This document shows, one piece after another, positions 8,509 through 20,443 of a DNA stretch of 64,000 bases; the stretch's first letter is position 1; each line of letters starts with the position of its first letter. A program made the translations under genes and the position numbers. The stretch is from the NCBI GenBank assembly GCA_014281115.1, contig JACONQ010000012.1, forward strand, positions 806,001-870,000, given 5' to 3'. This DNA is from Laburnicola sp. R22_1. Its lineage: Eukaryota; Ascomycota; Dothideomycetes; Pleosporales; Didymosphaeriaceae. The notes under the pieces are model-generated. The model did no database searches. It was not told the origin of the DNA and saw only the letters and a program-made list of their open reading frames with translations.

Positions 8509-10637
8509 CTATGACTAATCACTCAACGCCCAGGCCCACTCAACGCCCGAAAATCAGAAAAGCCACTACAATTGCCAAAATTCATATCTCAGCCAATTTT
8601 AACAATATGGAGGCTGCGCTTGCTGCAATCGAAAGCTTACCATCAGGCGAAAAGCGTAATTACACCAGAATTGCCGAATTGTACGGTGTTAATCGGTCAA
8701 CTTTATCAAGGCGCGCGCAGGGTCGCCAGCGCTCGCGCCTAGAGAATACGGAGGAGAAGAAACTTCTCAACACTACACAAGAAAAAGAGCTTATAAACTA
8801 CATATATAAGCTCTGTAAGAGAGGGTTGCCCCCTATAAGGCAAATGATTCGAAATTTCGCGACAGAGATCGCTAGAAAAGAGCCAGGAAGAAACTGGGTT
8901 TCTCGCTATATTGCCCGGCATGATATTGAGCTTATATCGCGATGGACTACTGGTATCGACGCCTGTCGCCACCGTGCCGATTCTGCTACTAAATACGCCT
9001 TATACTTCAAGCTTTTAGGCGAGAAAATGACCTAGTACGGTATCGACAGTCGCCATATATACAATATGGATGAAAAGGGGTTCTTGATTGGAATCCTCAG
9101 CAAGATGAAAAGAGTGTTCTTACGGCAAATGTATGAGGAGGGCCCTTATAAGCAAATGCTCTAGGACGGCAATAGAGAGTGGATAACAACAATTGCCTGT
9201 ATTTGCGCCGACGGCACCTCGTTGACGCCAGCCTTGATTTATCAGGCTACTACAGGCAATATACAAGACTCATGGCTTCAAGATTTTGATCCAAAACTCC
9301 ACAAGGCCTTTTTTACGAGCTCACCAAGTGGGTGGACCAACAATGAGGTTGGTTTGGCGTGGCTTAAACAAGTATTTGATCGCGAGACCAAGGAGAAAGC
9401 TCGTACAGCCTACCGACTACTTATCCTGGATGGCCACAACTCTCACGTCAGCATGCAATTTATCACGTATTGTGATAACAACAAAATACTCCTCACAACC
9501 TTTCCGCCACACGCTACCCACACTCTACAACCACTTGATGTGGCGATGTTCAAGCCTCTAAGCACTGCGTATAGTATAGAGCTCTCCGAGTTTATGTACA
9601 ATTGCCAGGGCCTCTCAGCAATCACTAAACGCGACTTTTATCGACTTTTTAACGCCTCCTGGCAAAAAGCCTTTCAAGAATCAACAATACTCAAAGCTTT
9701 TGAGTGTACTGGGTTGTCGCCTTATAACCCAGACGCTATACTTAAAAAGTTCGTCGCAGAGCAAGAGAGCCCTGGATCAAGTCGTAGTAGCTCGTCAAAC
9801 CTCTCTATTCTGATTGGCGTAAAGTACGGCAAATACTAAAGGAGGTTGTTGCGGAGGACCACGCCAAAGAGCGCAAACAGCTATCGCAAAGTTATCACCA
9901 GCTTAAGGTCAAATACCAGATCCTTCAACACCAATACAACAAGCTTGAGGAAGCTTTTTTTAATGAGAAGAGGCGCCGCTAACGTGGCAAGCCTCTCCTA
10001 CTTAATAAACCTGAGGGTTGGCATGGTGGTGCTGTCTTTTACTCACCTGCCAAAGTTCAGAGGGCCCGCGAGAGGCAGGAGGAAATAGAGGCTAATAAAA
10101 AGCTTTAACAACAACAACTCTTAGAGTTACAACATTAGAAGCTTGTTAAAAAGCAGGAGAAACAAGCTCTTAAAGAGGAGAGAGCGCGCAAGAGGTTGGC
10201 GACGCGAGAACTGAGGGCGCAAGCAAAGGAGGCTAAGGCTCTTGAGCGAGCTGAAAAGCAGCTCCAAAAGCAGCTTGAAAAGCAACTCAAAGGTGATATA
10301 CAATTATCTGAGGGGGGTAACCGACGGGGCGTCAAACCTCGTACACCAAAAAAACGAGCTCCTAAGAGATCTGAGACTATTGTTGTTGATCAGGAGTCTA
10401 CTGAAGAGAGGGTGTCCTCACCCCTAGAGCTACGCGCACCCGTACAGTACAGCTCCCACAGCGTTATCGCAAGTAATTTATCGTTGCGCATTGGTTTTAT
10501 ATGCTCCTAGGAGTGCGCCTGCAAAAAATCTAGTGATTTTACTATATATTTGACGCTCTACAGGTTGTAGAGCGTTGATAGTTCTGTCGGCAAAAACGGG
10601 CGTTGAGTGGGCCCGGGCGTTGAGTGATTAGTCACAG
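8509..10637 (+). mobile_element. pogo/Fot-like DNA transposon 2, both ends present
   Basis: TIRs of about 46 bp: 8509 starts CTATGACTAATCACTCAACG, and the right end at 10637 is its inverse with one C/T difference near the tip. TA flanks both sides (8507-8508 and 10638-10639). The TIR holds CTCAACGCCC twice at 17-bp spacing (8522-8531 and 8539-8548). Length is 2129 bp. It is related to element 742-2851 but distinct in sequence. Confidence 0.93.
8607..10476 (+). pseudogene. pogo/Fot-like DDE_1 transposase, broken
   Basis: ATG 8607 (MEAALAAIESLPSGEKRNY) is chosen because it matches the starts of the two sister genes and lies about 98 bp inside the TIR. Domains: pipsqueak-type HTH, CENP-B/Tc5 DNA-binding domain (RGLPPIRQMIRNFATE), and a DDE_1 core with the catalytic acids intact in IYNMDEKGF, LLILDGHNSH and LQPLDVAMF. 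The C-terminal tail is Lys/Glu-rich and ends PQRYRK then TAA 10474-10476. Defects: TAG at 9033-9035 and 9162-9164 (both at expected Gln codons), a one-base frameshift near 9812, and a further frame change before the C-terminus. Full-length relatives would be about 620 residues. Confidence 0.9.
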
Positions 10638-12011
10638 TACCGAGGCTCACCGTCCGACCAGCCCCACCACCCAACAGAGCCACCCACCACGACAACACCT
10701 TAACTTCAACACGCGATAACTCCACCAGTATGAGCCCAATCGAGGCTGCGCTTGCAGCTATTGAATCGCTAGAACCTAGAGAACAATTTAGCTATAGACA
10801 GATGGCGAGAGAGTATAGTTGTAACCGTGCAGCGCTCGCACAAAGACATAAGGGCGTCTCAACCTCACGCGCTACCCAGGCTCAAAACCAGCAAGCTCTC
10901 CACCCACAACAGGAGCAGGAGCTCCTACTCTATATTAAACAGCTCACTAGCCGAGGCCTCCCACCTACACAAGCTATAATTGGAAATTTCGCCTCACAAA
11001 TCGCGAGGAGAGAGCTTAGAGTAAACTGGGTTAATCGCTTTGTCCACTGGTATCCTGACGAGCTCATCTCAAAATGGACGACGGGCATTAACAACAGTCG
11101 CCACAAGGCTAATTTAGGGAGGAAGTACAGCCTCTACTTCGACCTCCTACGCGAGAAGATTGAGCAGTATCACGTTGAGCCTCGTCACACATACAATATG
11201 GATAAGAAGGGCTTTATACTTGGTGTTATAGGTCGCTTAAAAAGGATCTTTAGCAGAGCCTCGTACAAGGAGGGGAAGAGGAGGAGTACTATCCAGGATG
11301 GCTCGCGAGAGTGGATAACGCTGCTAGCCTGTATCTGCGCTAATGGATCTTACCTTGAGCCCGCTCTCATCTATCAGTCAGCCTTAGGATCGATACAGGA
11401 CTCCTGGCTACAGGCCCTTAATCATGCGACTTATCAGGTTCGAATCTCCTCATCGCCCTCTGGCTAGACAAACAACAATATTGGCCTTGCGTGGCTTAAA
11501 CAGGTGTTTAATCGCGGTACAAAGGCGAAGGCTTAATCTTCCTATTAATTGCTTATCCTAGATGGCTATAGATCTTACCTCACAATAGATTTTATTAAGT
11601 GCTGCAATTAGAACAAGATCCTCCTCGCTGTATATCCTCCTTATTTAACCTATACGCTGCAGCCGCTCGATATAGCTATGTTCAAGCCTCTGTCCACAGC
11701 CTACTTAAAGGAGATCTCAGCCTTTATAGAAAGGAGCCAGGGCCTTTACTTAATAAGTAAGAGGGATTTCTTCCCCCTCTTCTACTAAGCCTAGCAGGCC
11801 TCCTTTAAGGAAACGTCAATCCTAAAGGCCTTCGAGGCTACAGGCCTCTCACCCTTCCATCCTACACCGAACACCAACTTTTCGATTTTTAGATATCCTC
11901 TCTAGAGACCCTAATAATCCTAGAAACTGAACAAGCTCACCGCGCTGATTCTAGGAGTACCTCTAACGTCCGCCTAGCCCTCCGCGCAACCGCGCAAAGG
12001 AGCTTGTTAGG

Positions 12012-13667
12012 ATGGCAGAGTCTCCCTCCTCCTAGCATATAGGGTCCCTAGACCCGGAGATCCTGCAGCAGCTTTATACACGCGCCCTAAGACGGCCCTA
12101 GGAGGACATGAATTACTGTGCACCCCTTCTAAGCAGCCAGAACCCCGGTGGGGGCGCTCCTAAACCTCGTGTCTCTGATGCCGTCCAACGCCACATTACT
12201 AAGACTCAGCAGATTGCCTAGCTGTGGAACACTATTACTACGGCTTTCGCAGCAGTAGTAGACTAACACGCAGAGAGCTACACTAACCCTTAAGAAGCCA
12301 AAATTGCTGAGGAGCTGCAGCAGAGAGTTATTTAGGCTCTGACCTCGCTCCCCCTAAGCAACTCCCCCCCTAGCTCCCGCTGGAGCAGCGACACTAGTCA
12401 CAGCAACCCTAGGAGCCAAGAGTTGGGACGCCGCTCTTGGGCGGACGTAGCCAGAGACCCCCAGATCTCAGATAGGAGTGGCAGTTGGCCCCTAATCCCT
12501 GCTAAGCCCCAGCCCAACCCGCCTGTTAAGCCAAAAGAAGACAATTAAATATTCGTAGCCATCTCTAACCCAGCAATGCGACTGCAACAACCCTTACCCT
12601 TTGCAATAAGGCAGGCAATATGCAAGAGTATAGCAGGACTTACCCTTAAAGATATACCTACCACATTACTAATTAATATAGGCTAGGCGATTACTCCAGC
12701 AAATGAGAATATCTAGGGCCAACTTCTAACTTAAGAAAACTAGGAACTTCTAGTAAGAGCGCTAGGCGGAGACGCGGTGAAGATCCCCAAACGCTGGATC
12801 AACTACGCAGTATAAGGAGTACCTAGCTTTTTCTAGACCTTAGACAGCACAGAACTACTAACTACTATCTAGCTAGTAGAAGAAGAGGTCTGCTTGCAAA
12901 CAGGCAAGCAGCTAGTTAGTTGCAGGACCTTACAGTATAGGGCAAATTAGCATAGCCTTACAACCTGGATTATTTTATATAAGGAGCTAGTCCGCTTATT
13001 CTAGCTCTTTAGCACTAGCTAATTCTTAAAGGAAATTTATAAGCATCCTACTATATAGCAACATAACCTAGGCTGCCAGGGATACTGCAACGCTGCCCGC
13101 TGTACCCGAGTAGCCTGCTGTGCACACTGCGGGGACCGCACGGATAGACACCAAGGATAGTACGGGGACAGTTGCGCCCACAAAGCTATGTGTGCCAACT
13201 GTCATGGCCCTTATCCAGCTAGTCACACCAACTGCCCGGCAGCCCCTTGCCAGGTCAACGGACACATCACTAAGCCTATAAAGACTGAGCTAAAGGCTAT
13301 TTGTCGCGCAGGCAAAATAGCACAGCAGCACCTCTATAGGACAGTTAAAGTGGCCCTTAGACAGGCAGCACTTCAGCCTAAAGCTCCTCCTATAGAGGTA
13401 TTAGAGACAGTGCCTTCCTACCTTTCTGCCTAGAGGCAAGAAGGAAATAGCAGGGCTACACCTCCTACAACTACTGCCTCCTATGCATCCTCCTCTACTA
13501 CTGGCAGAGAAAAGAGACTAAGGCGGGCCGTTATAGGCCAGAGGAGCCTTAATATAGGACAACTGTCTGCCGGCAGCATTCGTCCACAATTAACTATCCA
13601 CACTAACCTGTCCACCTTAGAGAGGGAAGACGCTAGCATAAGCAATAACCTGCCATTATTATGTTAG
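12012..13667 (+). pseudogene. LINE ORF1 (Gag-like, zinc-knuckle protein), RIP-inactivated
   Basis: Frame from ATG 12012 (MAESPSS) to TAG 13665-13667, 551 codons with internal TAG/TAA. A central part contains RRSWADVARDPQ and a Pro-rich stretch. The Cys-rich end (about 13074-13250) carries three CCHC-like knuckles, visible as CQGYCNAARC, CCAHCGDRTDRH and CANCHGPYPASHTNC. This is the RNA-binding nucleocapsid-like protein of Tad-type elements. A TAG at 13431-13433 ends the longest open piece, but the same frame continues to 13667. Confidence 0.82.
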
Positions 13668-16600
13668 AACACCCTTATAATATCCTAGCCAACACTAGGC
13701 ATTAATAGCCTAGCCTACCAAGTAACTAACTTTGTGTATGCTGGGCCAATGTTAGCAGGAGCTTACCCTGGCACATTATAATACTAGAGGTGGCCTTTTA
13801 AAAGGGCATAGATGTTGTGTGTGTTTAAGAGCCCTTTACATGTACTAACTTAAGAACTTCCACCCACCCTAGTTTCACACACCTAGCACCTATTAGCACC
13901 TAGGACAGCCCTAACACGCCAGGCTTAGCCCGCCCTAGGGTGATAACCTACATCCGCAAAGGATGCCACCTATAATACTAGGCTAGAGAGAGCCTTAACC
14001 ACCCAGACATGCTATAGGCTGTAGTGAACGGAGTTGCCATACTTAACTGCTACAGATAGCTACACACCCCACACGTTATCTAATACGTTACACATCTTAT
14101 ACCCCCTTAACTCTGCCTTATAGGAGGAGACTTTAACGCTAGACATGAATTCTTTAAGCCTACTATTACTGCAGCTAATAGAGGCGTAGAGCTAGTTAGA
14201 TAGGCTGCTAACGCGTCTATAGACTATATTAGTGTGCCAGGGCAGCTAACACACTACGCTAGCCATGTCCTTGACTTTACCTTCTCTAATATCCTATTTG
14301 CCTAGTTTGCTATTGATGCTAGCATGCACAGCAGCTTAGACTATAAGATAATAGTAACCTCTGTTCCTATCTCTACGCCAGGCACTCTGCATCTAGAGCA
14401 GTACCACTTTAGAGTCCCTAAGGCAAGCCTACCTAAATTCGCTGGGCTAGTGGAGATAGGTGTCCAGAGTATCCCAGACCTACTTGCAACACTGGACGCA
14501 GCACAGCTAGAGGAATGTGTCACGCTGCTTATAGAGACTATATAGCACTCTGTACAGACAGTAGGCAAGCCTAACCGCAAGGAAGGCCGTGCGGCACTAT
14601 AGTGGACTAAGGAGTGCAAAACTGCTTACTAGGCCTACAAACATGCTAGACAGCTCTGCTCTGGCAGTCTATAGGAGGAGAGACAGGCCTTCAAGACTAC
14701 CGTCCGACAGGCCAAGAGGCAGTACTGGCGGCATGTTATTGACAATGCCAAAGACGACAAGGACCTATTTAAGATCATTGCCTGGCACAAGCTTACACTA
14801 GAGAACTAGGACACTCCTCTTATAGTAAACAACACAATAATATTAGACCCCCTAGAGAAGGCAGAAGCTCTTAGAGAGGAAGTCCTTAACCGGTACACAG
14901 CAGAGGATGACCTTAGACACTACCCAGACTAGGAGATGGCAGATACCCTCCTGTGGAGCACACACATCTCACTAGGGGAATGTGAGCGAAACACAATAGG
15001 GGTCTTAAGCACCTTACTAGGTACTGATCGCTCTACTATGCGACTACTCCGAGCCTACTAGGCTCAGGTTGGGGAATTTATACGAAGGGTCTTCCAGCGA
15101 TGCCTTGAGCTCAACTACTTCCCAGCATAATGGAAGCTTGCAGAGGTAGCAATGATACCTAAGACAGGGAAGACAGACTGATTGTCGCCCCGCTCCTAGA
15201 GACCTATAGCGCTTCTCTCGTGCATCGGAAAGGGACTTAAACGAACAGTAGCTAGAAGAATCGCGTGGACCGCTATAACACACAAGATCCTTAGCCCCTA
15301 GCATGGCAGCGCCCTTCTAAAGCGCTCTACAGCTAACCTTATTGCAGCATTCACCTACGACACTAAAGCAGCATAGGTACTTAAAAAGCATATTACTATA
15401 GTTACCCTAGATGTGCAAGGCGCCTTTAATGCGCTCCTAAAGAACCGCCTACTATACTAGATAGCCTAATAGGGCTAGCTACAAAGAACCATGCTCTTTG
15501 TAGACTTATTCCTCACTAACTAGAGGGTTCAAGTCCGCCTTGGACAGGTCACTACCCCTAGCTACCCTATTGCCTATAGCACACCTTAAGGCTCACCTCT
15601 CTCGCCTGTACTATACACACTATATCTAGCAGAGCTACTATCTATAGACACAGAACAGAGGTTTGGATATGCAGACAACATATGTCTATACTAGGCCTCA
15701 CACTCTATAGACAATAACGTCGAGCTCCTAGCATTAGATCTAAGGCAGATCAGAGCATAGGGTGAGACCAACAAGGTCACCTTTGCCCCAGAAAAGCAGG
15801 AAATAATACACCTAACTAGATAGCGGAGCAACTACGCACCACCATATGTTGTAGATAAGCAGCTCACAATCTACCCTATTCTCCTAGGTGGAGAGCACAG
15901 CCAGCCAGCCCTGCGTTAGTTAGAAGTGTGGTTTGACCGCAGACTTACCTTTAGACAACATATAGCTACACGCACTACAAAAGCTGCTAGGGTAGCTTAT
16001 TATATTCGCAGTCTGGCCAGGACCACCTATAGACCACCAGCTAGCTCCCTCCGCAAGGCCACTATTGCCTATGTATACCCGTCGCTTCTGTACGGGACGG
16101 AATGCTAGTACAGAGGCCGCACTAAGCAGCCATATACACTCAAACTAGGCAGGTTATAAGAGGTTAGCGCTTACGTTAGATGGCACATAGCTACTATAGA
16201 CAAGACACTAGCTATAGCAGTAAAGGGCATTCTACTAGCGTAGAGAACAACCCCTACAGCTACACTCTTCCGCGACGCTGGACTACTATCTGCAGTAGTG
16301 GCACTAGAGGAAGCTAAAATTAGATTTGCAACCCACTTGCGCACTATAGATGCAGACCATTCTCTTACTAGGCGCACATTAGTATATATAGTAAATAGGG
16401 GTGTAAAAATAGGACAACTACAGCAAGTTAAGACTAAAGTCTAACAGATAGCATCTCTTCTACTAGAGATCCTTAGGACTACACTCACAGCCCCTTACTA
16501 CTTAAGTGGCTGCCGAATTAACCTAACACTTAGCATAGACAAGAAGACTGCAGCTAAGGCTTTTAATATATAGTAGGCCCATCTCCCACCACTAGACGTA

Positions 16601-17536
16601 ACTATCTTCTTAGATGGCTCTAAACAGTACACAAAGGAAGAAGGAAAGCGGGTCACTTACGGCTTTGCAGTATATTAGAATAGAAAGCAACTACAGACTG
16701 GACGTGGGTCGCTCAACTCTACCTCGCACGTCTTTAACGCTGAGGTAGTAGGAGCATAGAGAGGCCTCCAGCACACCATAAGACAACTAGAGTTCAATAC
16801 CCGTCGAATCTGGCTGTGCATAGACAGCACCTCAGTTATATAGTGTCTGAGGGGCGACGCACCCCCTACCTCTTAATAGGCCTTTCTAGAGTGCCACAGC
16901 GCTATAGAGACTCACGATGTCTCTATTAAATAGGCCCCTAGATACCTAGGCATTGAAGGAAATAAGGTAGCAGACAGATTAGCTAACCTAGAAGCCTAAC
17001 ACCTATCACCTGTAATAGGTAAAGCTGCTCTGCTTACACTCTTAGGTATTAAGACAATTGCTTGCAAGACATCACAACACACACAATAGATCTAGTAGTC
17101 TAAAAAGAAGAACAAACTCTCTAGATAGTACAAAAGCTGGCACCTAGACTACGCACCACGCAGCAGTCTAAAGGAACTAGACCTACTAAGAGCTATCCTA
17201 GCTAAACTGCTTTCTATCTAGTCTAGATATAGGGATTTTGCCTAGTACTACTAAAAATACAACTACAAGGATGCAAACCTCACCTGCTTATGCAGACAGG
17301 ACAAGACACCTAAGCACCTCGCGCTTTGCCGCAAGACTCTAGGGACGTTTAGCAGATGGCCACTTCGACCACCTATACCGCCATCCAGCCAGGCTGATGG
17401 CCTAGCGTACACTGCAGCACTAATAAGGGAGCCAGAGTTCTTTGGAGCCTTTACTAAACTAACGCAGTACTACACCAGGATCTGCCCCCACTAGCTCTTG
17501 CAGCCCTACAAAAGCAACAGGCAATGCAGCACCTAG
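13661..17536 (+). pseudogene. LINE ORF2 (endonuclease-RT-RNase H), RIP-inactivated
   Basis: A single frame of 1291 codons from ATG 13661 to TAG 17534-17536 without detected frameshift, broken only by RIP-type stops. The APE-like endonuclease shows KGIDVVCV.EPFT and IGGDFNARH (about 14123). The RT domain shows RPIALLSCIGKGLKR, ITIVTLDVQGAFNALL and GYADN at about 15667, where YADD is expected, so a catalytic Asp is now Asn. RNase H motifs follow: FLDGSKQ (about 16610), FNAEVVGA, CIDSTSV and GNKVADRLANLEA. A Cys/His tail LCRQDKTPKHLALC lies near the end. The ORF2 start overlaps the ORF1 stop (ATGTTAG). Confidence 0.87.
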
Positions 17537-17870
17537 TAGAACTAGGTCCAGCACAAGAGCTGCAATACTCCTTACCCCTCTTCCTCTCTTTCTCTCCTCC
17601 CACCCCCCCTACACACACACTCTCTCTCTCTCTCTTGGCACATAGATGCCTTAAAATGCAAGGAAATCACCCTAATGTACACGCACTGCTCAGTCTCTCC
17701 AACTAGAAGGGGAGCTGTAGTTCCGAAATAGTAGCAATACCCGCGTAGGTAAGAAATGCTTTCTAGGGTAGTGTGTTAGCACTGCAATTCCATAGCTTAG
17801 CACGTCGTATATGCCCTTCGGGAGGCGAGATGGTGGACTTAATCCCTATCAACTAGACGAAAAATGAATA
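17537..17870 (+). other. LINE 3' untranslated region
   Basis: Contains a pyrimidine-rich stretch with CT and CA runs at about 17575-17635. No domain-bearing frame was seen. A 60-codon frame from 17524 to 17706 is low-complexity and not called. It ends at the (AACC) tail. Confidence 0.6.
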
Positions 17871-17888
17871 CCAACCAACCAACCAACC
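17871..17888 (+). repeat. (AACC)n tail of the LINE
   Basis: Tandem CCAA units immediately before the transposase sequence resumes, at the position where a LINE 3' tail is expected. Confidence 0.85.
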
Positions 17889-18778
17889 ACCTGATCCTAA
17901 TCCAATCCTCGATAGATTCACTAGATCTCAAGAATTAAGAGAAAGCTCCTCATCCCTACTGAGCGATCATGATTAGAGAAAGGTGGATAGGCTCGTACGC
18001 TCTGCAGTTAAGGATCAGAGTAGTAAGGATACGCAGAAGCTTCGTCAATCGCTCCACTATCTATCTGTTTAAAATAAGCTACTCCACCATAATATTAATG
18101 GGCTTAGGGAGGCACTGTCTACAAAGCAAAAGCGTAAGAAGAAGGGCAAAGCTCTAGATCTCTAATAGCGCAAGGAGTATCACAGTGGGTCAGTGTTCTG
18201 GTTACCTAGGAAGGTGAGAGAGGCACGTGTCCGTCAATCTATTAAGGAGCAGGAGGATAAGGAGCAGCAGCTTCAAAAAGCAGAGACAGCAGAGCTAAAG
18301 AAGGCAGCTAGACTATATAAGGAGAAAATCTAGCAGGAAAAGCGTGCTGCGCGAGAGGCAGCGAAGGAGGCAAGAGAGAAGAAGAGAGCTAAAAAGGCAG
18401 CTTAGCGCGCTGCCTAGAAGTCTGCCTGCGACGCAAAAAAAGCTCTACAGTTATCTAAAAAGGGTAAGAGGAAGGCCTCTTAGCCATCTCTACAGAGCAG
18501 AAAACGTCAGAAACGTGTTGTTGATGCTTTAGATGTTGAGGAGTCCTTAGAGGGCGCATCTGCTGCCCCAACTGTCTCTACACGTCGCGGCCGCAACGTT
18601 AAGCTTCCAGATAGATATAAATAGTGCAAATTAATCGCAAGGATCTATTTAGTGCCCCTCTAGAAAATCCTGTAATAATATTAATTGTGGGTGGCTCTAT
18701 AGCTTTATTTTTGCATAAGCTGTTATGGTGTTGGGTGGCTCGTCACGCGAAGTGGCTCGGCACGCGCACAGACACGTT

Positions 18779-20441
18779 AAGCGGATTCGCCTCTATTAGT
18801 GCGCACCCTCTTCTTTGCCTTCTTGCCATCACTACGCACCCTAAAGTCCTTTAGAGTAGCCAGTCGCTGGCCCTCTTTAACTATAAGGACTCCTTCTTGC
18901 TGCAATCGCTTTCTTTTATATAATTTATGTTGTGTGGCGGCCTTATTAGCAGCTTAAAGTTCGACGTTGCGTTTGGTTATTAATACCAAAGAATGCCCTA
19001 TTATCTTAGCGCCTTTAATAAGCTTTTCCATCGCCTTAACTATATAAGTTAGGGAACTATCCACATGCCTTTAAATCCTCTACTTAACTAGCGTTAATTA
19101 CAACCTAAGTTCTATACTATTTTGCAGAGTTTGCGACTCCTATATACTATTGCGAATAGTACAAAGTGGAGGCGTATGCAGGCGGACGTTAAGCTGCGAT
19201 ATTACAGCTTCTAGGTTGTGGGGCACTAGGCTAGCACCTCGAAAGCCTTCTTTAATATTACTTTTAGTAAACAAAGCCTTAAAAGTAGTAATAAAGTAAG
19301 ATAGGAACTTAATTTTAGTAATGTGCGTAATGTGGTTGCGCATTAAATTCTTAGCTTAGCGCCCATACGCCTTTTTTAAAGGCGCGAAATAGCCCACATT
19401 AAGTGGCTGCAAGAGGTGCGACAAATGCGAGGGCATATAGAAAGTAATAATATTGCTCTTCTTGTAATACTATTTGAATTTAAACAAGTTATAACTCTTA
19501 TAGCTATTAAGAATAAGCAAACATATTGTGCTAATAACACGCCTCTTTATATGCTTATTAAAGTGCTTTAGCCACTATAGACTAAGCTTATTTATTGTCT
19601 AGCCATTCTTAGAGACTGCAATAACCTAATTATAAGGTAGATTCTTCTCCTTATACTAGGCGAAGAGGTAGTGCTAGCCCCCAAAGATAATAAAGGGTGG
19701 GATCTACCACCCTATCGCATTAATGTCTTGGATAACTGTTATCCACTCTCTATTACCCTACTCCACCTGCTTTGGCCGTTCTTAACGCTCAGAGCCTATA
19801 ACTACTACTCTAGTTAATATCATGTCTATTATAAAGCCTACTTTATTAAAATTGTAGGTGTCCTTGTCTAGAATACTATATTTGGCCTTTATATTCTCTA
19901 CAAGCCGGAACTAGTCTTATATTATCTTAGAATTCTTCTAGAGAGCTCTCTTATAGTTGTACTTTTAATTAAACTTAACTTTAAGCTCTAGCTGGCGCTT
20001 AACAAAGTCATAAGGCCACCTCTAGCCAACTAGCTTATAGTAGCGTACAGCTAGTAAAGAATTAGCCATATCTTTTATAGCATTAAGCCGAGGCGAAAAT
20101 CCTCGCGCGTCTAGGTTAAGTATATGCTCCACAATCGCCTACTCCTCTCTTATAGTAAGTCTTATTTTATTAGGTGCGCAATTGCGTCTAAACGTCTTTC
20201 TAGCGGGTTAGTCGCTAAGTGTACTTTAAGAGACGTTGTACATAGCTACAGCGCGTTGCTAAGAGAGTGTCGCGTCTTATTTAATAGCCTAGATTGCAAG
20301 CTATATACGCGCTTCTTTTAACGCTAGTAGTTTATTGTGTAGTTAAGGCATCGCATTATACTATTACTAATAGTACGTTTTGGTAGAGTCTTAGCAAAGT
20401 GTCTGACTTAATAGAGTGTCCGACTCGAGTGCAAAGTACGT
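18779..20441 (-). mobile_element. pogo-like DNA transposon 4, 3'-truncated, heavily RIPed
   Basis: The right terminus ends ...AAAGTACGT at 20441 followed by TA (20442-20443). Read inward it is ACGTACTTTGCACTCGAGTC, with AGTCGGACAC and AGTCAGACAC at 17-bp spacing. The opposite end is missing: coding homology stops at 18779, exactly at the TA beside transposon 3. Transposon 3 therefore probably inserted here and a later change removed or displaced the rest. It is related to the copy at 49402-51252. Confidence 0.8.
18780..20351 (-). pseudogene. pogo-like transposase, truncated and RIP-inactivated
   Basis: Begins at ATG 20351 (MP*LHNKLLALKEARI) and aligns along its length with the gene at 49482-51131, for example VPHNLEAVISQLNVRL versus VPHNLEAVILKLNVKL. 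All three catalytic Asp codons of the DDE_1 core have become Asn: TYNFNKVGF, LLILNSYKS and LQPLNVGYF. Many TAG/TAA stops and some frame changes occur. The C-terminal zinc knuckle present in the sister protein is absent because the gene ends at 18780. Confidence 0.82.
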
Positions 20442-20443
20442 TA

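Larger units (their letters stand above)
11864..17889 (+). mobile_element. Tad-like non-LTR retrotransposon (LINE), about 6.0 kb
   Basis: Inserted in the transposase gene of pogo-like element 3. It has a short leader, ORF1 with zinc knuckles, ORF2 with endonuclease, reverse transcriptase and RNase H, a 3' untranslated part, and a 3' end of (AACC) repeats (17871-17888) in place of poly-A. The target duplication is at most a few bases (CCT at both junctions). ORF order and motif content match the Tad1 clade of fungal LINEs. All reading frames carry many RIP-type stops. Confidence 0.88.
10730..18624 (+). pseudogene. pogo/Fot-like transposase interrupted by LINE insertion
   Basis: The 5' part (10730-11863) starts MSPIEAALAAIESLEPREQF, has the CENP-B/Tc5 domain and a DDE_1 core (TYNMDKKGF, LLILDGY, LQPLDIAMF). 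It runs to GLSPFHP, where homology stops. The 3' part resumes at about 17890 with DPNPILDRFTRSQE and continues through a Lys/Glu-rich tail to KLPDRYK and TAG 18622-18624. Joining the two sides restores the alignment to the sister genes without gap. RIP-type stops are more frequent than in transposons 1 and 2 (first at 11466). The acidic residue after the first catalytic Asp is Lys. Confidence 0.88.
10640..18777 (+). mobile_element. pogo/Fot-like DNA transposon 3, split by a LINE
   Basis: The right end at 18777, read inward, starts ACGTGTCTGTGCGCGTGCCG, is flanked by TA (18778-18779), and holds CGCGTGCCGAGCCAC and CGCGTGACGAGCCAC at 17-bp spacing. The left end abuts the right TIR of transposon 2 and shows a weak match (CCGAG.CTCAC...CCCAACA) from 10640. 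The outermost left bases could not be aligned, so the left boundary is approximate. Without the inserted LINE the element would be about 2.1 kb, the same size as its relatives. Confidence 0.8.

Noticed and set aside
13068..13265. Minus-strand frame opposite the zinc knuckles of LINE ORF1
   Set aside because: A shadow of the Cys-rich coding sequence.
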